Assembly: GCF_001421565.1 (NCBI RefSeq)
Contig: NZ_LMKQ01000001.1
Coordinates: 338 to 59,275 of the forward strand
Origin: Agromyces sp. Leaf222
GTDB lineage: Bacteria; Actinomycetota; Actinomycetes; Actinomycetales; Microbacteriaceae
Length of the DNA stretch: 58,938 bases
Direction of reading: 5' to 3'
Below the pieces are notes generated by a model. The model was given only the letters and a program-made list of their open reading frames with translations, was not told where the DNA came from and ran no database searches. Made by a program: the position numbers and the translations under genes. This document shows positions 36,316-46,207 of this stretch, in pieces (the stretch's first letter is position 1; every line of letters starts with the position of its first letter).

Positions 36316-37194
36316 GTGACCTTCCTCTCGTCTCTCGACGACACCTCCGCCGCGCGTTCGACCGCGGCATCCGACCTGTCCTCCCTCGCGTTCCAGACCA
36401 CGGAACCGGGCGAGGGCCAACGCTGGTCGACCTGGCCGGCGACCACCCCGAGCGAGCGCGGCCCCGCGCCCCGCCCCGACTGGCTCGTCACCTCGGCCGC
36501 GGCGATCGACACCGAACTCGGCGTCGTGAAGACCGGCAAGGAGGGCGACGTGTTCCTCATCGAGCGCGCGATCCCGGATGCCGCGGCGGAGGTCGCGGGC
36601 AACCTCGTCGTGCTCGCGGCCAAGCGCTACCGCTCGAGCGAGCACTCCGACTTCCACCGCTCCACGATCTACACCGAGGGGCGTGGGCTGCGTCGCACGC
36701 GCGACGTGCGCGCGGTCGCGAAGGGCACCTCGTTCGGACGCTCGGTCGCCCGCGTGCAGTGGGCCAGCGCCGAGTTCGAGGCACTGTGCCGCCTCACCGA
36801 GCTCGGCGCCGCGGTGCCGTACCCGGTGCAGGTCGCTGGAACCGAGGTGCTCATGGAGTTCATCGGCGACGGACGAGTGGCGGCGCCGCGCCTCGCGCAG
36901 GTGCGCGCGACGCCGGAGGAGCTCCGGGACCTGTTCCACCAGGTCGTCGAGTTCATGCACGTGCTCGCGGCAAACGGCCTCGCGCACGGCGACCTCTCGC
37001 CCTACAACCTGCTCGTGCACCGCGGGCGCGTCGTGGCGATCGACCTGCCGCAGGTCGTCGACCTCGTCTCGAACCCGCAGGGCCTCGACCTGCTGCACCG
37101 CGACTGCGTGAACGTCTGCGACTGGTTCACGAGGCAGCGGCTCGAATGCGACGCCGAGGCGTTGTTCGGCGAGCTCGTGGCCGTGATCTGGTGA
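36316..37194 (+). CDS. RIO-type protein kinase
   Basis: This 292-residue atypical kinase of the RIO1 family has TGKEGDVFLIER (around residue 75) as the nucleotide loop and LAAKRYR with the invariant Lys. The catalytic HGDLSPYNLLVH has D for the catalytic acid. IDLPQVVDLVS replaces DFG with the IDxPQ metal motif of RIO proteins. Bacterial RIO proteins are uncommon and may work in ribosome maturation or stress, which is known of archaeal and eukaryotic relatives but not shown here. The start is GTG at 36316 with GGAG seven bases upstream. A 20-residue leader ORF precedes it. Confidence 0.87.
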   Translation: MTFLSSLDDTSAARSTAASDLSSLAFQTTEPGEGQRWSTWPATTPSERGPAPRPDWLVTSAAAIDTELGVVKTGKEGDVFLIERAIPDAAAEVAGNLVVLAAKRYRSSEHSDFHRSTIYTEGRGLRRTRDVRAVAKGTSFGRSVARVQWASAEFEALCRLTELGAAVPYPVQVAGTEVLMEFIGDGRVAAPRLAQVRATPEELRDLFHQVVEFMHVLAANGLAHGDLSPYNLLVHRGRVVAIDLPQVVDLVSNPQGLDLLHRDCVNVCDWFTRQRLECDAEALFGELVAVIW

Positions 37195-37265
37195 CGCACG
37201 GCGGGCGGGCGCATCAGGGCGTGCCCGGAAGCGGCCGGGTCGCCCGGTTCTCTAGGATCGCGCCC

Positions 37266-37820
37266 ATGACTCCTGCCACCAGCCGTTCGATGTTCGCCGT
37301 CGCGGTCGTCCTGGCGGGTGCCGCGCTGGCCGGATGCAGCGCGACCCCGCCGGTCGACGCGACGAGCGCTCCCGTGGAGGCGTCCGCATCGGCGTCGCCC
37401 GAACCGGCCGCCGAGCCGGCCCCGGCGACGAGCGACCCGACCTGCGACACCGTGCTGACCGAGGAGGCGATCGCCCGTCTGGAGGCCGACGGCCTCGAGC
37501 AGATCGACGTGGGCGCCTCGACCTTCTACCCGATCGCCGACGACCTGATCGAGGCGGGCGGCCTGGCCTGCAAGTGGGGCCGGCCGTCGTCCGACGCCAC
37601 GCTGACCGTGGTGCAGCTCTCGGGCATCGACGTCGCCTCCTCGGAGTGGCCCGCTGCGCTCGCGGCCGCGGGCTATGCGGAGACCGGTGATCCGGTGCCC
37701 GGCGCCCACAGCGGGCCGACGGATCCCGGCACCGGCGTGCCCTCGGTGGTCGTGGTCGAGACCGATCGACTCACGTTCGTGAGCACGCCGCTGCACGCGA
37801 TCGACGTCGCCGTGGACTGA
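37266..37820 (+). CDS. Lipoprotein of unknown function
   Basis: This 184-residue exported lipoprotein has signal MTPATSRSMFAVAVVLAGAA followed by the lipobox LAGC. Cleavage before Cys and lipid anchoring in the membrane are expected. An Ala/Pro/Ser-rich linker (about residues 26-58) precedes a small folded domain with two cysteines (CDTVLTEEAI and LACKWGRP) that could form a disulfide. The start is ATG at 37266. It is convergent with the LPATG surface protein, whose stop lies 5 bp away. Function unknown. Confidence 0.82.
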   Translation: MTPATSRSMFAVAVVLAGAALAGCSATPPVDATSAPVEASASASPEPAAEPAPATSDPTCDTVLTEEAIARLEADGLEQIDVGASTFYPIADDLIEAGGLACKWGRPSSDATLTVVQLSGIDVASSEWPAALAAAGYAETGDPVPGAHSGPTDPGTGVPSVVVVETDRLTFVSTPLHAIDVAVD

Positions 37821-37825
37821 CCCGG

Positions 37826-39391
37826 TCAGGACCGCCCGGCGCGGCGCCGAGCCGTGCGCGCGAACGCGAGCAGCAATCCGGACGCGGCGAGCGCGCCGAC
37901 GGCGAGCGTCACGCCGGATGCCGCATCGACACCGGTCGCGGGCAGGCACGGCGCACCGGCGGTGCACGGCTCGGGTGCGCCGGTCGGGCTCGGCGCCGGG
38001 GTCGGCCCGGCCGTCGGCGTCGGGGTCGGCGTGGGAGCGGGCGTGACCGTGAGGAGCATCGGGTCGCCGATCACCGCGTCGAAGAGCGCGCTCGTGGCGA
38101 CCAGGCGCACGCGCAGGCCCGAGTTCTCGAGCGTTCCGTCGACCGCGAGCGATTCGCCGGTCGCACCGGCGACGTCGGTCCAGGTGGTGCCGCCGTCGGT
38201 GCTCGACTGCCATCGGATCTGCTGCCAGAAGTCGTCGGCGGTCGCCGTGAAGGTCGCGGTGGCGCCCTCGTCGACGGTCAGGTCGCCCCCGCCCGTGATC
38301 GTCGGCTTCGTGAAGACGAGCAGCTCATCGGTGCCGCCGCTGGTCGCGTACACGCGGTCGGCGTCGGCACCGGTCGCGCTGTAGGCGTCGACGGACTCGA
38401 CGTTCGCACCGATGTCCACCCGCGCCCCGACCGGCGTGCCGGTCTCGTAGTCGATCGCGACGATGCCGCCGGTGAGGCAGGCGACGTAGACCCGGTCGCC
38501 GTTCGGGGTCGAATCGAGCAGGCGCGGACCGCAGTCGACGGGAACCGTCGAGACCGGATCGGCGGACCCGGGCGTGAAGGCGGAGATCGACGTGGGCGTG
38601 CCGGAGTTCGAGCTCAGGACCCGGTCGACGTTCTCGACGTACGCGGAATCCCATGGCAGGTCGCCCGTGGGGGTGAGCGTGCCGAGCGTGAGCGAGCCGT
38701 CGCCGGCCACGTCGACCGCCTGCACGCCGCCGGTCGGCGCCGGCGCGAACGAGGTGAAGTACGCCTGCGTGTCGTCGGTGCGCACCGAGACGCCCCGGGA
38801 CCCGTTGGGCACGGCGACAGTGCGAGGCGGCGCCGTCGGGTCGGCCGTGGAGAACTGGTACTGCGGATTGAAGAGCGTGGCCGCGTAGACGTAGGTGCCC
38901 GCGGTGTCGGCCTCGAGGTCGACGAAGCCGCCCCCGGCGGTGATCACGATCGGGGCCGGCGTTCCTCCCGCCACGAGGTCGGCGGTCGGGTAGACGAGGA
39001 TCTGGCCCGGGTTGTAGAACGCGACCCACACCTGCGAGCCGTCGGGCGAGACCTGCACCGAGGTGGGGTTGAAGTCGGTGCCCGGCCCGAACGTCACCAC
39101 GCCGAGTTGGGCGAAGTCCGTCGTGTCGTAGACCCGCAGGTCGGCCGCGCCGCCGTCTCCTCGTGAGATGACGAAGACGTGTGCACCGTCGGGCGTGGCG
39201 TCGACGTCGATCGGATACCGCCCGGACGGGACGGCCAAGTAGGTCATCTCGGGGTCGGCCGCCGCCGGCGCGACGGAGCCGAACCCGACCGCCGACGCGG
39301 CGAGCAGCGCCAGGACCGCCGTGGCGATCGCGATTCCGCCACGACGACGACGCGCCCTCGGTGCGGGCTGGTGACGGGCGGTATCGAGCAT
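37826..39391 (-). CDS. LPATG-anchored surface protein with beta-propeller and Ig-like domain
   Basis: This 521-residue exported protein has a signal (hydrophobic residues about 22-48, ending near APAAAD). The long repeat region contains YncE-like beta-propeller segments such as PDGAHVFVISRGD and PNGDRVYVACLTGG. An Ig-like bacterial domain at about 365-445 follows (ATFTATADDFWQQIRWQSS). After a Pro/Thr spacer, the C-terminus has LPATG, a hydrophobic helix and RRRAGRS, a sortase sorting signal. The start is ATG at 39391. It is divergent from the UMF1 transporter over a spacer with two inverted repeats. The sortase is not in this window. Confidence 0.87.
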   Translation of the reverse strand: MLDTARHQPAPRARRRRGGIAIATAVLALLAASAVGFGSVAPAAADPEMTYLAVPSGRYPIDVDATPDGAHVFVISRGDGGAADLRVYDTTDFAQLGVVTFGPGTDFNPTSVQVSPDGSQVWVAFYNPGQILVYPTADLVAGGTPAPIVITAGGGFVDLEADTAGTYVYAATLFNPQYQFSTADPTAPPRTVAVPNGSRGVSVRTDDTQAYFTSFAPAPTGGVQAVDVAGDGSLTLGTLTPTGDLPWDSAYVENVDRVLSSNSGTPTSISAFTPGSADPVSTVPVDCGPRLLDSTPNGDRVYVACLTGGIVAIDYETGTPVGARVDIGANVESVDAYSATGADADRVYATSGGTDELLVFTKPTITGGGDLTVDEGATATFTATADDFWQQIRWQSSTDGGTTWTDVAGATGESLAVDGTLENSGLRVRLVATSALFDAVIGDPMLLTVTPAPTPTPTPTAGPTPAPSPTGAPEPCTAGAPCLPATGVDAASGVTLAVGALAASGLLLAFARTARRRAGRS

Positions 39392-39406
39392 TCGTCGAGT
39401 CTTGCA

Positions 39407-39473
39407 TCTGGTGCGCACCGGCACCAGACCTCCGGCGGCGACCCGTTCGCATCGCAACGAGATGCGGGTCGCC
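39407..39473. promoter_or_regulatory. Two adjacent inverted repeats in a divergent intergenic region
   Basis: TCTGGTGC (39407-39414), six bases, GCACCAGA (39421-39428), then a hairpin pairing GGCGACCC and GCATC (39437-39453) with GATGC and GGGTCGCC (39461-39473), with a 4-base bulge. They lie between the divergent LPATG and UMF1 genes and could be operators or 5' RNA structures. TAGTGT at 39482-39487 is a possible -10 for the UMF1 gene. Confidence 0.4.
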
Positions 39474-39599
39474 CCGCGGAGTAGTGTTCCTGCAGATCAC
39501 CGACGATCGAACGCCCGCCCAGCGTGCGGCACCGGTCGATGGGCGCCGGGCCGCGGCATCCGTCACCGGCCGTTCACCCGACCGAATGAGACTGCAGGC

Positions 39600-40988
39600 A
39601 TGACCGACCCGACCGACGACGCGCCCCGCAACTTCCCGCCGTCGCACCTCACGCCTCCCGACGGCGCCGCAGCGACGATCGGCGTGCCGACCGAACAGGT
39701 CGAGGCCGTCTCCGCCGCCGGCGCGCGCAAGGGGCGGATCCTCGCCTGGGGCCTCTGGGACTGGGGCTCTGCCGCCTTCAACGCGGTCGTCACCACCTTC
39801 GTCTTCACGGTCTACCTGACGAGCGAGTCGTTCGGCCCGAGCGGCACGGTCGAGGCGCAGCTCGGGTGGGCGCTCGCGATCGCCGGCCTGCTCATCGCGG
39901 TGCTCGCGCCCATCACCGGGCAGCGCTCCGACACGAGCGGCCGACGCAAGTTCTGGCTCGCCGTGAACACCTACATCGTCGTCGCGATCACCCTCGCGAT
40001 GTTCTTCGTGCAGCCGGCTCCCGAGTACCTGCTGCTCGGGCTCTTCCTCGTCGCGGCGGGCAACGTGTTCTTCGAGTTCGCCGGGGTGAACTACAACGCC
40101 ATGCTCGTGCAGGTGTCGACGCCGCGCTCGATCGGCAAGGTCTCGGGCTTCGGCTGGGGCATGGGCTACATCGGCGGCATCGTGCTGCTGCTCGTCGTGT
40201 ACTTCGGCTTCATCAGTCCCGAAGTCGGCCTGTTCGGAGTCACATCCGAGAATGGGCTCGACATTCGCGTGACCGTGCTCGTCTCGGCACTCTGGTTCGG
40301 GCTGTTCGCACTCCCCGTGCTGTTCGCGGTGCCCGAGTACCGCAACCCCGCCGCGGTCGATCGCGGCAAGGTCGGGTTCTTCGCCTCCTACGCCCGGCTC
40401 GGGCGCGACATCAAGCGCCTCTGGAAGGAGCAGCGCAACACCGTCTGGTTCCTGCTCTCGAGCGCCGTGTTCCGCGACGGCCTGGCCGGCGTGTTCACGT
40501 TCGGCGGCGTGCTCGCGGCATCCGTCTTCGGATTCTCGCCGGGCGAGGTCATCATCTTCGCGATCGCCGCGAACGTCGTCGCCGGCATCTCGACCATCGC
40601 GGTCGGAACGCTCGACGACCGGCTCGGCGCGAAGCCCGTGATCATGACCGCCCTCATCGGCCTCATCGTGAGCGGCCTGCTGGTCTTCCTGCTGCACGAC
40701 GGCGGGCAGATCGTGTTCTGGACGGCCGGGCTCGCGCTCTGCCTCTTCGTCGGACCGGCGCAGTCGGCGAGCCGCACGTTCCTGGCGCGCCTCATCCCCG
40801 CGGGACGCGAGGGCGAGGTGTTCGGGCTCTACGCGACGACCGGACGCGCGGTGAGCTTCCTCGCGCCGACCGCGTTCGCCCTGTTCGTGACGGTCGGCGG
40901 GGCGCCCTACTTCGGCATCCTCGGCATCGTGCTCGTGCTCGCCGTCGGCTTCGTGCTGATGCTGTTCGTGAAGGCGCCGCGAAGCTAG
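39600..40988 (+). CDS. MFS transporter, UMF1 family
   Basis: This 462-residue membrane protein has about 11-12 helices. The family pattern of the uncharacterised UMF1 (Atg22-like) group includes ILAWGLWDWGSAAFNAVVTT near residues 44-63, APITGQRSDTSGRRKFWLAV as the motif-A loop, and a central VYFGFISPEVGLFG loop. A proline-rich disordered N-terminus precedes the first helix. The substrate is unknown, and some members export amino acids or nucleosides. Start at the ATG of MTDPTDD. It is divergent from the LPATG surface gene and convergent with tetR. Confidence 0.88.
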   Translation: MTDPTDDAPRNFPPSHLTPPDGAAATIGVPTEQVEAVSAAGARKGRILAWGLWDWGSAAFNAVVTTFVFTVYLTSESFGPSGTVEAQLGWALAIAGLLIAVLAPITGQRSDTSGRRKFWLAVNTYIVVAITLAMFFVQPAPEYLLLGLFLVAAGNVFFEFAGVNYNAMLVQVSTPRSIGKVSGFGWGMGYIGGIVLLLVVYFGFISPEVGLFGVTSENGLDIRVTVLVSALWFGLFALPVLFAVPEYRNPAAVDRGKVGFFASYARLGRDIKRLWKEQRNTVWFLLSSAVFRDGLAGVFTFGGVLAASVFGFSPGEVIIFAIAANVVAGISTIAVGTLDDRLGAKPVIMTALIGLIVSGLLVFLLHDGGQIVFWTAGLALCLFVGPAQSASRTFLARLIPAGREGEVFGLYATTGRAVSFLAPTAFALFVTVGGAPYFGILGIVLVLAVGFVLMLFVKAPRS

Positions 40989-40992
40989 GCGC

Positions 40993-41631
40993 TCAGGCCG
41001 CCGCGCGCAGGCGCTCGACGACCTCGTCCATGGCGCGCCCGACCAGGCGCGGCATGTCGATGGCGTCGGGGTCGAGCAGCCACTGCACCTGCAGGCCGTC
41101 CATGACCGCGATGAGTCCTGAGGCGGAGTCTCGCAGCTCCCGCTCGTCGGTGTTGCCGGAGACCTCGCCGAGCACGCCGGCGATCTTCGACCTCAGCCCC
41201 TCGGTTCGGCTCTGGAAGTAGTCGTGGGCCGGATGCCCGTCGGTCACCGATTCGCCGGAGAGCACCGAGTACGCCTGCACGACGCCTCGGCGGTGCGTGT
41301 TCTCCTCGACGGTGTCGACGAGGTGCTGCAGGAACGCCGGCCCCTCGACCTGCGCCTGCTCGGGGATGCCGGCGACCTCCTCGCCGTCGCGGTACTTCAG
41401 CATCGCGACGAGCAGCCCCTCTTTGGAGCCGAAGTGATGCAGCACGCCCGCGTGGGTCATGCCGGCCTGCTCAGCGACCTCGACGAGGGCGCCCTTGTTG
41501 TAGCCGCGGGCGCCGAAGACGTTCAGGGCGGCCTTCAGCACCGCCTCGCGGCGTTCGGTCGTGCGCGCCTGGGGTCGCTGCACGCGCTCGGCCGCGGGCT
41601 TGGAGGCCCCGGCTCGCGTTGTGTCCACCAC
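40993..41631 (-). CDS. TetR family regulator of the GH3-ABC operon
   Basis: This 212-residue regulator has the helix-turn-helix GALVEVAEQAGMTHAGVLHH and the TetR start ARTTERREAVLKAALNVFGA. A ligand-binding C-terminal domain follows, probably ending with dimer helices. The start is GTG at 41631, with AGGAAGG eight bases upstream. It is divergent from the beta-glucosidase operon with an 8-bp-arm palindrome between them, so it most likely represses that operon and itself and is released by a sugar or glycoside inducer (inference). Confidence 0.88.
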   Translation of the reverse strand: MVDTTRAGASKPAAERVQRPQARTTERREAVLKAALNVFGARGYNKGALVEVAEQAGMTHAGVLHHFGSKEGLLVAMLKYRDGEEVAGIPEQAQVEGPAFLQHLVDTVEENTHRRGVVQAYSVLSGESVTDGHPAHDYFQSRTEGLRSKIAGVLGEVSGNTDERELRDSASGLIAVMDGLQVQWLLDPDAIDMPRLVGRAMDEVVERLRAAA

Positions 41632-41776
41632 GGATGTTTCCTTCCTCGTGCAGCGCCGACTCGCGGCATCCGCTCCTGTGCAGGATGCCGCCTGAGGCGC
41701 CGCATGTCGAGTGCAGCACTCGATGTTCGGGTCTGTTGAGTGCCACCGTCCGACGTTACCGAACCGTGACATCACT

Positions 41777-41800
41777 CACTTACTTACATGTCAGTAAGTG
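41777..41800. promoter_or_regulatory. TetR operator between tetR and the GH3 operon
   Basis: CACTTACT (41777-41784) and AGTAAGTG (41793-41800) are perfect arms around an 8-base centre that is itself almost palindromic (ACATGT). The near-symmetric 24-bp element lies 50 bp before the GH3 GTG and 145 bp before the tetR start, a standard place for a TetR site. Confidence 0.8.
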
Positions 41801-41850
41801 TGTCACGATGTCCAACGTCACTCAACGACGAGCATGGATGGAGTTCAGGC

Positions 41851-44424
41851 GTGACCGCAACGACGACCGCCCCCGGGGCCCTCGACCCGAACAGGGCACC
41901 CGCAGCCGACACGGTCGGCGAATCGGCGATCGACTCGGCGAACATCGCCGCCTCGCTCCCCATCGCCGAGAAGGTCGCGCTGCTCACCGGCGCCGCGACC
42001 TGGACGCTCCGGGCCATTCCCGAGATCGGCATGCGCACCATGACCGTCTCCGACGGGCCCATCGGCGTGCGCGGCACCGGCGAAGACGGACTCCCCTCCG
42101 CTCAGCTGCCCGCCCCCTCGGCCACCGCCGCGACGTGGGACGTCGACCTGCAGGCCAGGCTCGGCACCCTCATGGCCGGCGAAGCCCGCCGCAAGGGCGT
42201 CGACGTGATCCTCGCACCCGTCGTGAACCTCCAGCGCAGCCCCGTCGGCGGCCGCCACTTCGAGTGCCTCTCCGAGGACCCGCTGCTCACCGCACGCCTC
42301 GCCGTCGCGTTCATCGGCGCGATCCAGGCCGGCGGCATCGCGGCCTGCGTCAAGCACTTCATCGGCAACGAGACCGAGACCGACCGCACCTCCTACCTCT
42401 CGCGCATCGACGAGCAGACGCTCCGCGAGGTCTACCTCGCCCCGTTCGAGGCCGTCGTCGACGCCGGAGTCTGGACCATCATGGCCGCCTACAACGGCCT
42501 CACCCGCGATGGCGTCGACGCCACCTCGACCGCGCACGAGCCCCTGCTCAGCGGCATCCTCAAGGGCGAATGGCAGTTCGACGGCGTCGTGATCAGCGAC
42601 TGGCTCGCCACGAAGACGGCCGTCGAACCCGCCATCGCCGGCCTCGACCTCGTGATGCCCGGCCCCGGCGGCCCGTGGGCCGACGGCCTGCTCGCCGCCG
42701 TCGAGTCCGGGCTCGTGCCCGAGTCCGTGATCGACGACAAGGTCGCGCGCATCATCCGCCTCGCCGAGCGCGTCGGCGCCCTCAGCGGCATCGCCGGCGA
42801 GACCCTGCCGTTCGACGCCACCGGCGCGACCGACGACCCGGCGGGCGAAGACGTCGTGGCCCTGCTGACCGAGGCGGCGGCACGCTCGACCGTCGTGCTG
42901 CGCAACGACGGCGGACTCCTGCCCGTCGACCCCGCACTGCGCGGCCGCATCGCGCTCATCGGCCACAACGCCGTGCAGCCCTTCACGCAGGGCGGCGGCA
43001 GCGCGTTCGTCACCCCGCCGCACGTGAGCCAGCCGATCGACGCGCTCCGCGCCGCGTTCCCCGATGCGGCGGTCGACCTGCTCCGCGGTGGGGCGACCAC
43101 CCTGCGCGCGCCGCTCGTGCCCGCCGAGCTGCTCACGACGCCCACCGGCGAGCCCGGCATCCTCGTCGAGCACCTCGACGCGAACGGCGAGCAGATCGGG
43201 TCGCAGTTGGTTCCCGATGCCGAGGGGCTCTGGTTCCCGATCGACGACGACGCCGTGGCATCCGTCCGCATCGCGACCGACCTGCACCTCACGCGTCCCG
43301 GCCGCCACCTCATCGACCTCGGACCGGTCGGCGCGCACCGCATCGTGGTCGACGGCGTCGAGCGCAGCGTCTCGACGCGGGTCGTCGGTGCCGAGGTCAT
43401 CCTCGACTCCAGCTACGCCAACCCCGAGCACGTCGAGACCGTGATCGAGGCCGACGAGGCCCGCCTCGTGCGCATCGAGGGCGACGCCCAGATCATCGAC
43501 GGCGAGTCGTACGGCCGCTTCGTGCGACTGCACTTCCGGCACCTCGAGCCGAGCCCCGGCACCGAGGAGGAGATCGCACAGGCCGTCTCCGCAGCCGAGC
43601 GCGCCGACCTCGCCGTGGTCGTCGTCGGCACGAACTCCGAGACCGAGTCCGAGGGCTGGGACCGCCCCGACCTGCAGCTGCCCGGCCGTCAGAACGAGCT
43701 CGTCCGCCGCGTCGCCGCCGCGAACCCCGCGACCGTCGTCGTCGTGAACGCCGGGGCCCCCGTGCTCCTGCCGTGGCTCGACGAGGTCGCCGCCGTGCTC
43801 TGGTGGTGGCTTCCGGGCCAGGAGGCCGGGCAGTCGCTCGCGGCCGTGCTCACCGGCGCGATCGAGCCGAGCGGCCGCCTGCCGTGGACCCTTCCCGCCT
43901 CCGAGGCCGACGTGCCCGTGCCCCACGGCATCCCCGTCGACGGCGTCATCGACTACACCGAGGGCGTCGACGTCGGGCACCGCGGCTGGGACCGCCTCGG
44001 CCGCACGCCGGCCCGCGAGTTCGGCTACGGACTCGGGTACGCCGCATGGGAGTACCGCGGGCTCGAACTCGTCGACGCGACATCCGGAACCGCCGGCGAT
44101 GCCCTCGTCACCGCCCGCGTGACCGTCGAGAACACGAGCAGCCGCGACGGCAGGGAGGTCGTGCAGGTCTACCTGTCGGCCGACGCCACCGCCGATGACG
44201 CCGCCCGAGCCACCCGCCCGGTGCGCTGGCTCGCCGGCTTCGCCGTGGCCGAGGTCGCCGCCGGCGGCACCGCGACCGTCGACATCCCCCTCGCCCGCCG
44301 GTCGTTCGAGACCTGGTCGACGGATGCCGCCACCTGGAGCCTTCCCGAATGCACGTACCGCGTGCACGCGGGCCGGTCCTCCCGAGATCTCCGCCTGGAT
44401 TCCGTTCACACGGTCGCGGGCTGA
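41851..44424 (+). CDS. Glycoside hydrolase family 3 beta-glucosidase
   Basis: This 857-residue enzyme hydrolyses terminal beta-glycosidic bonds. The N-terminal TIM barrel has the GH3 segment KGVDVILAPVVNLQRSPVGG (near residue 112) and the nucleophile Asp250 in VVISDWLATK. A PA14-type beta insertion (about residues 430-550) precedes the rest of the C-terminal domain, as in many bacterial beta-glucosidases. A fibronectin-III-like domain ends the protein. No signal peptide is seen, so it works inside the cell on imported glycosides. The start is GTG at 41851. It is the first gene of the operon with the Opp-type ABC uptake system. Confidence 0.92.
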   Translation: MTATTTAPGALDPNRAPAADTVGESAIDSANIAASLPIAEKVALLTGAATWTLRAIPEIGMRTMTVSDGPIGVRGTGEDGLPSAQLPAPSATAATWDVDLQARLGTLMAGEARRKGVDVILAPVVNLQRSPVGGRHFECLSEDPLLTARLAVAFIGAIQAGGIAACVKHFIGNETETDRTSYLSRIDEQTLREVYLAPFEAVVDAGVWTIMAAYNGLTRDGVDATSTAHEPLLSGILKGEWQFDGVVISDWLATKTAVEPAIAGLDLVMPGPGGPWADGLLAAVESGLVPESVIDDKVARIIRLAERVGALSGIAGETLPFDATGATDDPAGEDVVALLTEAAARSTVVLRNDGGLLPVDPALRGRIALIGHNAVQPFTQGGGSAFVTPPHVSQPIDALRAAFPDAAVDLLRGGATTLRAPLVPAELLTTPTGEPGILVEHLDANGEQIGSQLVPDAEGLWFPIDDDAVASVRIATDLHLTRPGRHLIDLGPVGAHRIVVDGVERSVSTRVVGAEVILDSSYANPEHVETVIEADEARLVRIEGDAQIIDGESYGRFVRLHFRHLEPSPGTEEEIAQAVSAAERADLAVVVVGTNSETESEGWDRPDLQLPGRQNELVRRVAAANPATVVVVNAGAPVLLPWLDEVAAVLWWWLPGQEAGQSLAAVLTGAIEPSGRLPWTLPASEADVPVPHGIPVDGVIDYTEGVDVGHRGWDRLGRTPAREFGYGLGYAAWEYRGLELVDATSGTAGDALVTARVTVENTSSRDGREVVQVYLSADATADDAARATRPVRWLAGFAVAEVAAGGTATVDIPLARRSFETWSTDAATWSLPECTYRVHAGRSSRDLRLDSVHTVAG

Positions 44425-44471
44425 GCACCACCCAACGCACCAACCCACACACAATGCAAGGAGGCATGGAA

Positions 44472-46133
44472 ATGCGAAAGAGCATCCTCGCCGCAGGCGC
44501 CGTACTGGTCGCCGCCGGCCTGGCTTTCACGGGGTGCAGCGCGGACACGAGCGGCGGAGGCGGTGGAACGAGCACGAAGGTGCTCACCGTCGGCATGCCG
44601 AACGGTCCGCAGCAGCCGAATCAGAACCCGCTCGCCACCGGATCGGCATCGCTGTCGCTCGGCTACGCGTACGTGGTCTACGAGTCACTGATGCAGAACA
44701 ACGAGATCGACCCGACCGAGGCGCCCACGCCGTGGCTGGCCGAGTCGATCGAGTGGAACCCCGAGTACACGCAGGCGACCATCACGCCCCGCGAGGGCGT
44801 GAAGTGGTCGGACGGTGAGGACTTCACCGCCGACGACATCGCCTTCTCGATCCAGCTCCGCAAGGACAACCCCGAGCTGAACATCGACTTCCCCGACCAG
44901 TACGGCGACATCACCGTCGAAGACGGCAAGGTCGTCGTGAACTTCACGACCGGCCAGTACGTCAACGAGGTCAAGCTGTACCGTCTCCTCATCGTGCCCA
45001 AGCACATCTGGGAGGGCGAGGACGCCGTCACGTTCAGCGACGACGACATGATCGGCACCGGTCCGTTCACGCTCAAGTCGTTCAGCCCGCAGGCCGTCAC
45101 CCTCACCCCGAACGAGACGTACTGGGGCGGCAAGTCGAAGGTCGGCGAGCTCCGCTACGACGCCTACAACGACAACGCGGGCCTGACGACCGCCCTCACC
45201 ACCGGTGAGGCGCAGTGGGGCTGGACCTTCATCCCCGACTACGAGTCGACCTACATCGCCAAGGACCCCGACCACTTCAACCAGGTCGCCGGCGGCGGCT
45301 TCGGCGTCGACGTGCTCTACCTGAACAACGAGACGAAGCCGTTCGACAACCTGGCCTTCCGCCAGGCGCTCAACATGGTCATCGACCACGCCGACATCAC
45401 CGCCACCGCGGGCTACGGCGTCTGGCCCGAGATCACGAGCGTCACCGGTCTGCCGCAGCCGTCGGGCGACGCGTTCATCTCGGACGAGTACCAGGGCCAG
45501 GAGCTCACGGTCGACGTCGACGGCGCCAAGAAAGTGCTGACGGATGCCGGCTACACCTACGACGGCGACAAGCTCATCGACCCCGATGGCGAGGCGGTCT
45601 CGTTCAAGCTCACGAACCCGAGCGGCTGGACCGACTACCTCGACGCGCTCGGAATCATCGCCGAGGGTGCCGCATCGCTCGGCGCCGAGGCCACGGTCGA
45701 CGCGATCGTGCAGGACACCTGGTTCAACGACACCATCCCGTTCGGCAACTTCCAGGCTTCGCTGCACTGGACCGACGGCGGCTCGACGCCGTGGAACCTG
45801 TACTCGAACATCATGGACGGCGCCTCGTACGTGCCGCTCGGTGAGACCGCCAACTGGAACTTCGGTCGCTACAACAACGACGACGTCACCGAGGCGCTGT
45901 CGACCTTCAAGTCGACGACCGACGAGGGCGACCGCCAGGCCTCGCTCGACGTGGTGCAGCAGCACTACGTCGAGGATGTCCCGGGCATCGTGATCTGGTC
46001 GCGTCCTGCCGTGGCGCAGTACTCCACGCAGAACTACACCGGATTCCCCACCGCAGAGGACCCGTACGCGAACCCGCAGCCGACGGGCCCGCAGGCGGCA
46101 CTCATCCTGTCCAAGCTCACCCCGAGCGAGTGA
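44472..46133 (+). CDS. ABC transporter substrate-binding lipoprotein (SBP family 5)
   Basis: This 553-residue exported lipoprotein has a signal ending in FTGCSAD (lipobox Cys), then a flexible Gly/Ser spacer and a family-5 solute-binding fold. [20 protein letters not shown] opens the mature domain. The central [20 protein letters not shown] is the SBP_bac_5 signature, and [13 protein letters not shown] closes it. Family 5 binds peptides, nickel or oligosaccharides. Next to a GH3 enzyme, a glycoside or oligosaccharide is likely (inference). The ATG at 44472 has AAGGAGG seven bases upstream, a better fit than the ATG at 44466. Confidence 0.92.
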   Translation: MRKSILAAGAVLVAAGLAFTGCSADTSGGGGGTSTKVLTVGMPNGPQQPNQNPLATGSASLSLGYAYVVYESLMQNNEIDPTEAPTPWLAESIEWNPEYTQATITPREGVKWSDGEDFTADDIAFSIQLRKDNPELNIDFPDQYGDITVEDGKVVVNFTTGQYVNEVKLYRLLIVPKHIWEGEDAVTFSDDDMIGTGPFTLKSFSPQAVTLTPNETYWGGKSKVGELRYDAYNDNAGLTTALTTGEAQWGWTFIPDYESTYIAKDPDHFNQVAGGGFGVDVLYLNNETKPFDNLAFRQALNMVIDHADITATAGYGVWPEITSVTGLPQPSGDAFISDEYQGQELTVDVDGAKKVLTDAGYTYDGDKLIDPDGEAVSFKLTNPSGWTDYLDALGIIAEGAASLGAEATVDAIVQDTWFNDTIPFGNFQASLHWTDGGSTPWNLYSNIMDGASYVPLGETANWNFGRYNNDDVTEALSTFKSTTDEGDRQASLDVVQQHYVEDVPGIVIWSRPAVAQYSTQNYTGFPTAEDPYANPQPTGPQAALILSKLTPSE

Positions 46134-46207
46134 CCCTCCCCGGGCGAGAGCCCGGAACATCGGAATCATCCCGGAAGCCCCCCACTTCCCGCAGGATGTG
46201 ACGATGA

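Noticed and set aside
38325..40697. Long minus-strand frame under the LPATG and UMF1 genes
   Set aside because: Composition is shadow-like and it conflicts with two well-supported genes.
41845..44454. Very long open frame on the strand opposite the GH3 gene
   Set aside because: High GC content keeps antisense frames open. The peptide is a low-complexity Asp/Glu/Arg/Val/Gly mix with no domain, while the plus strand encodes an unmistakable GH3 enzyme.
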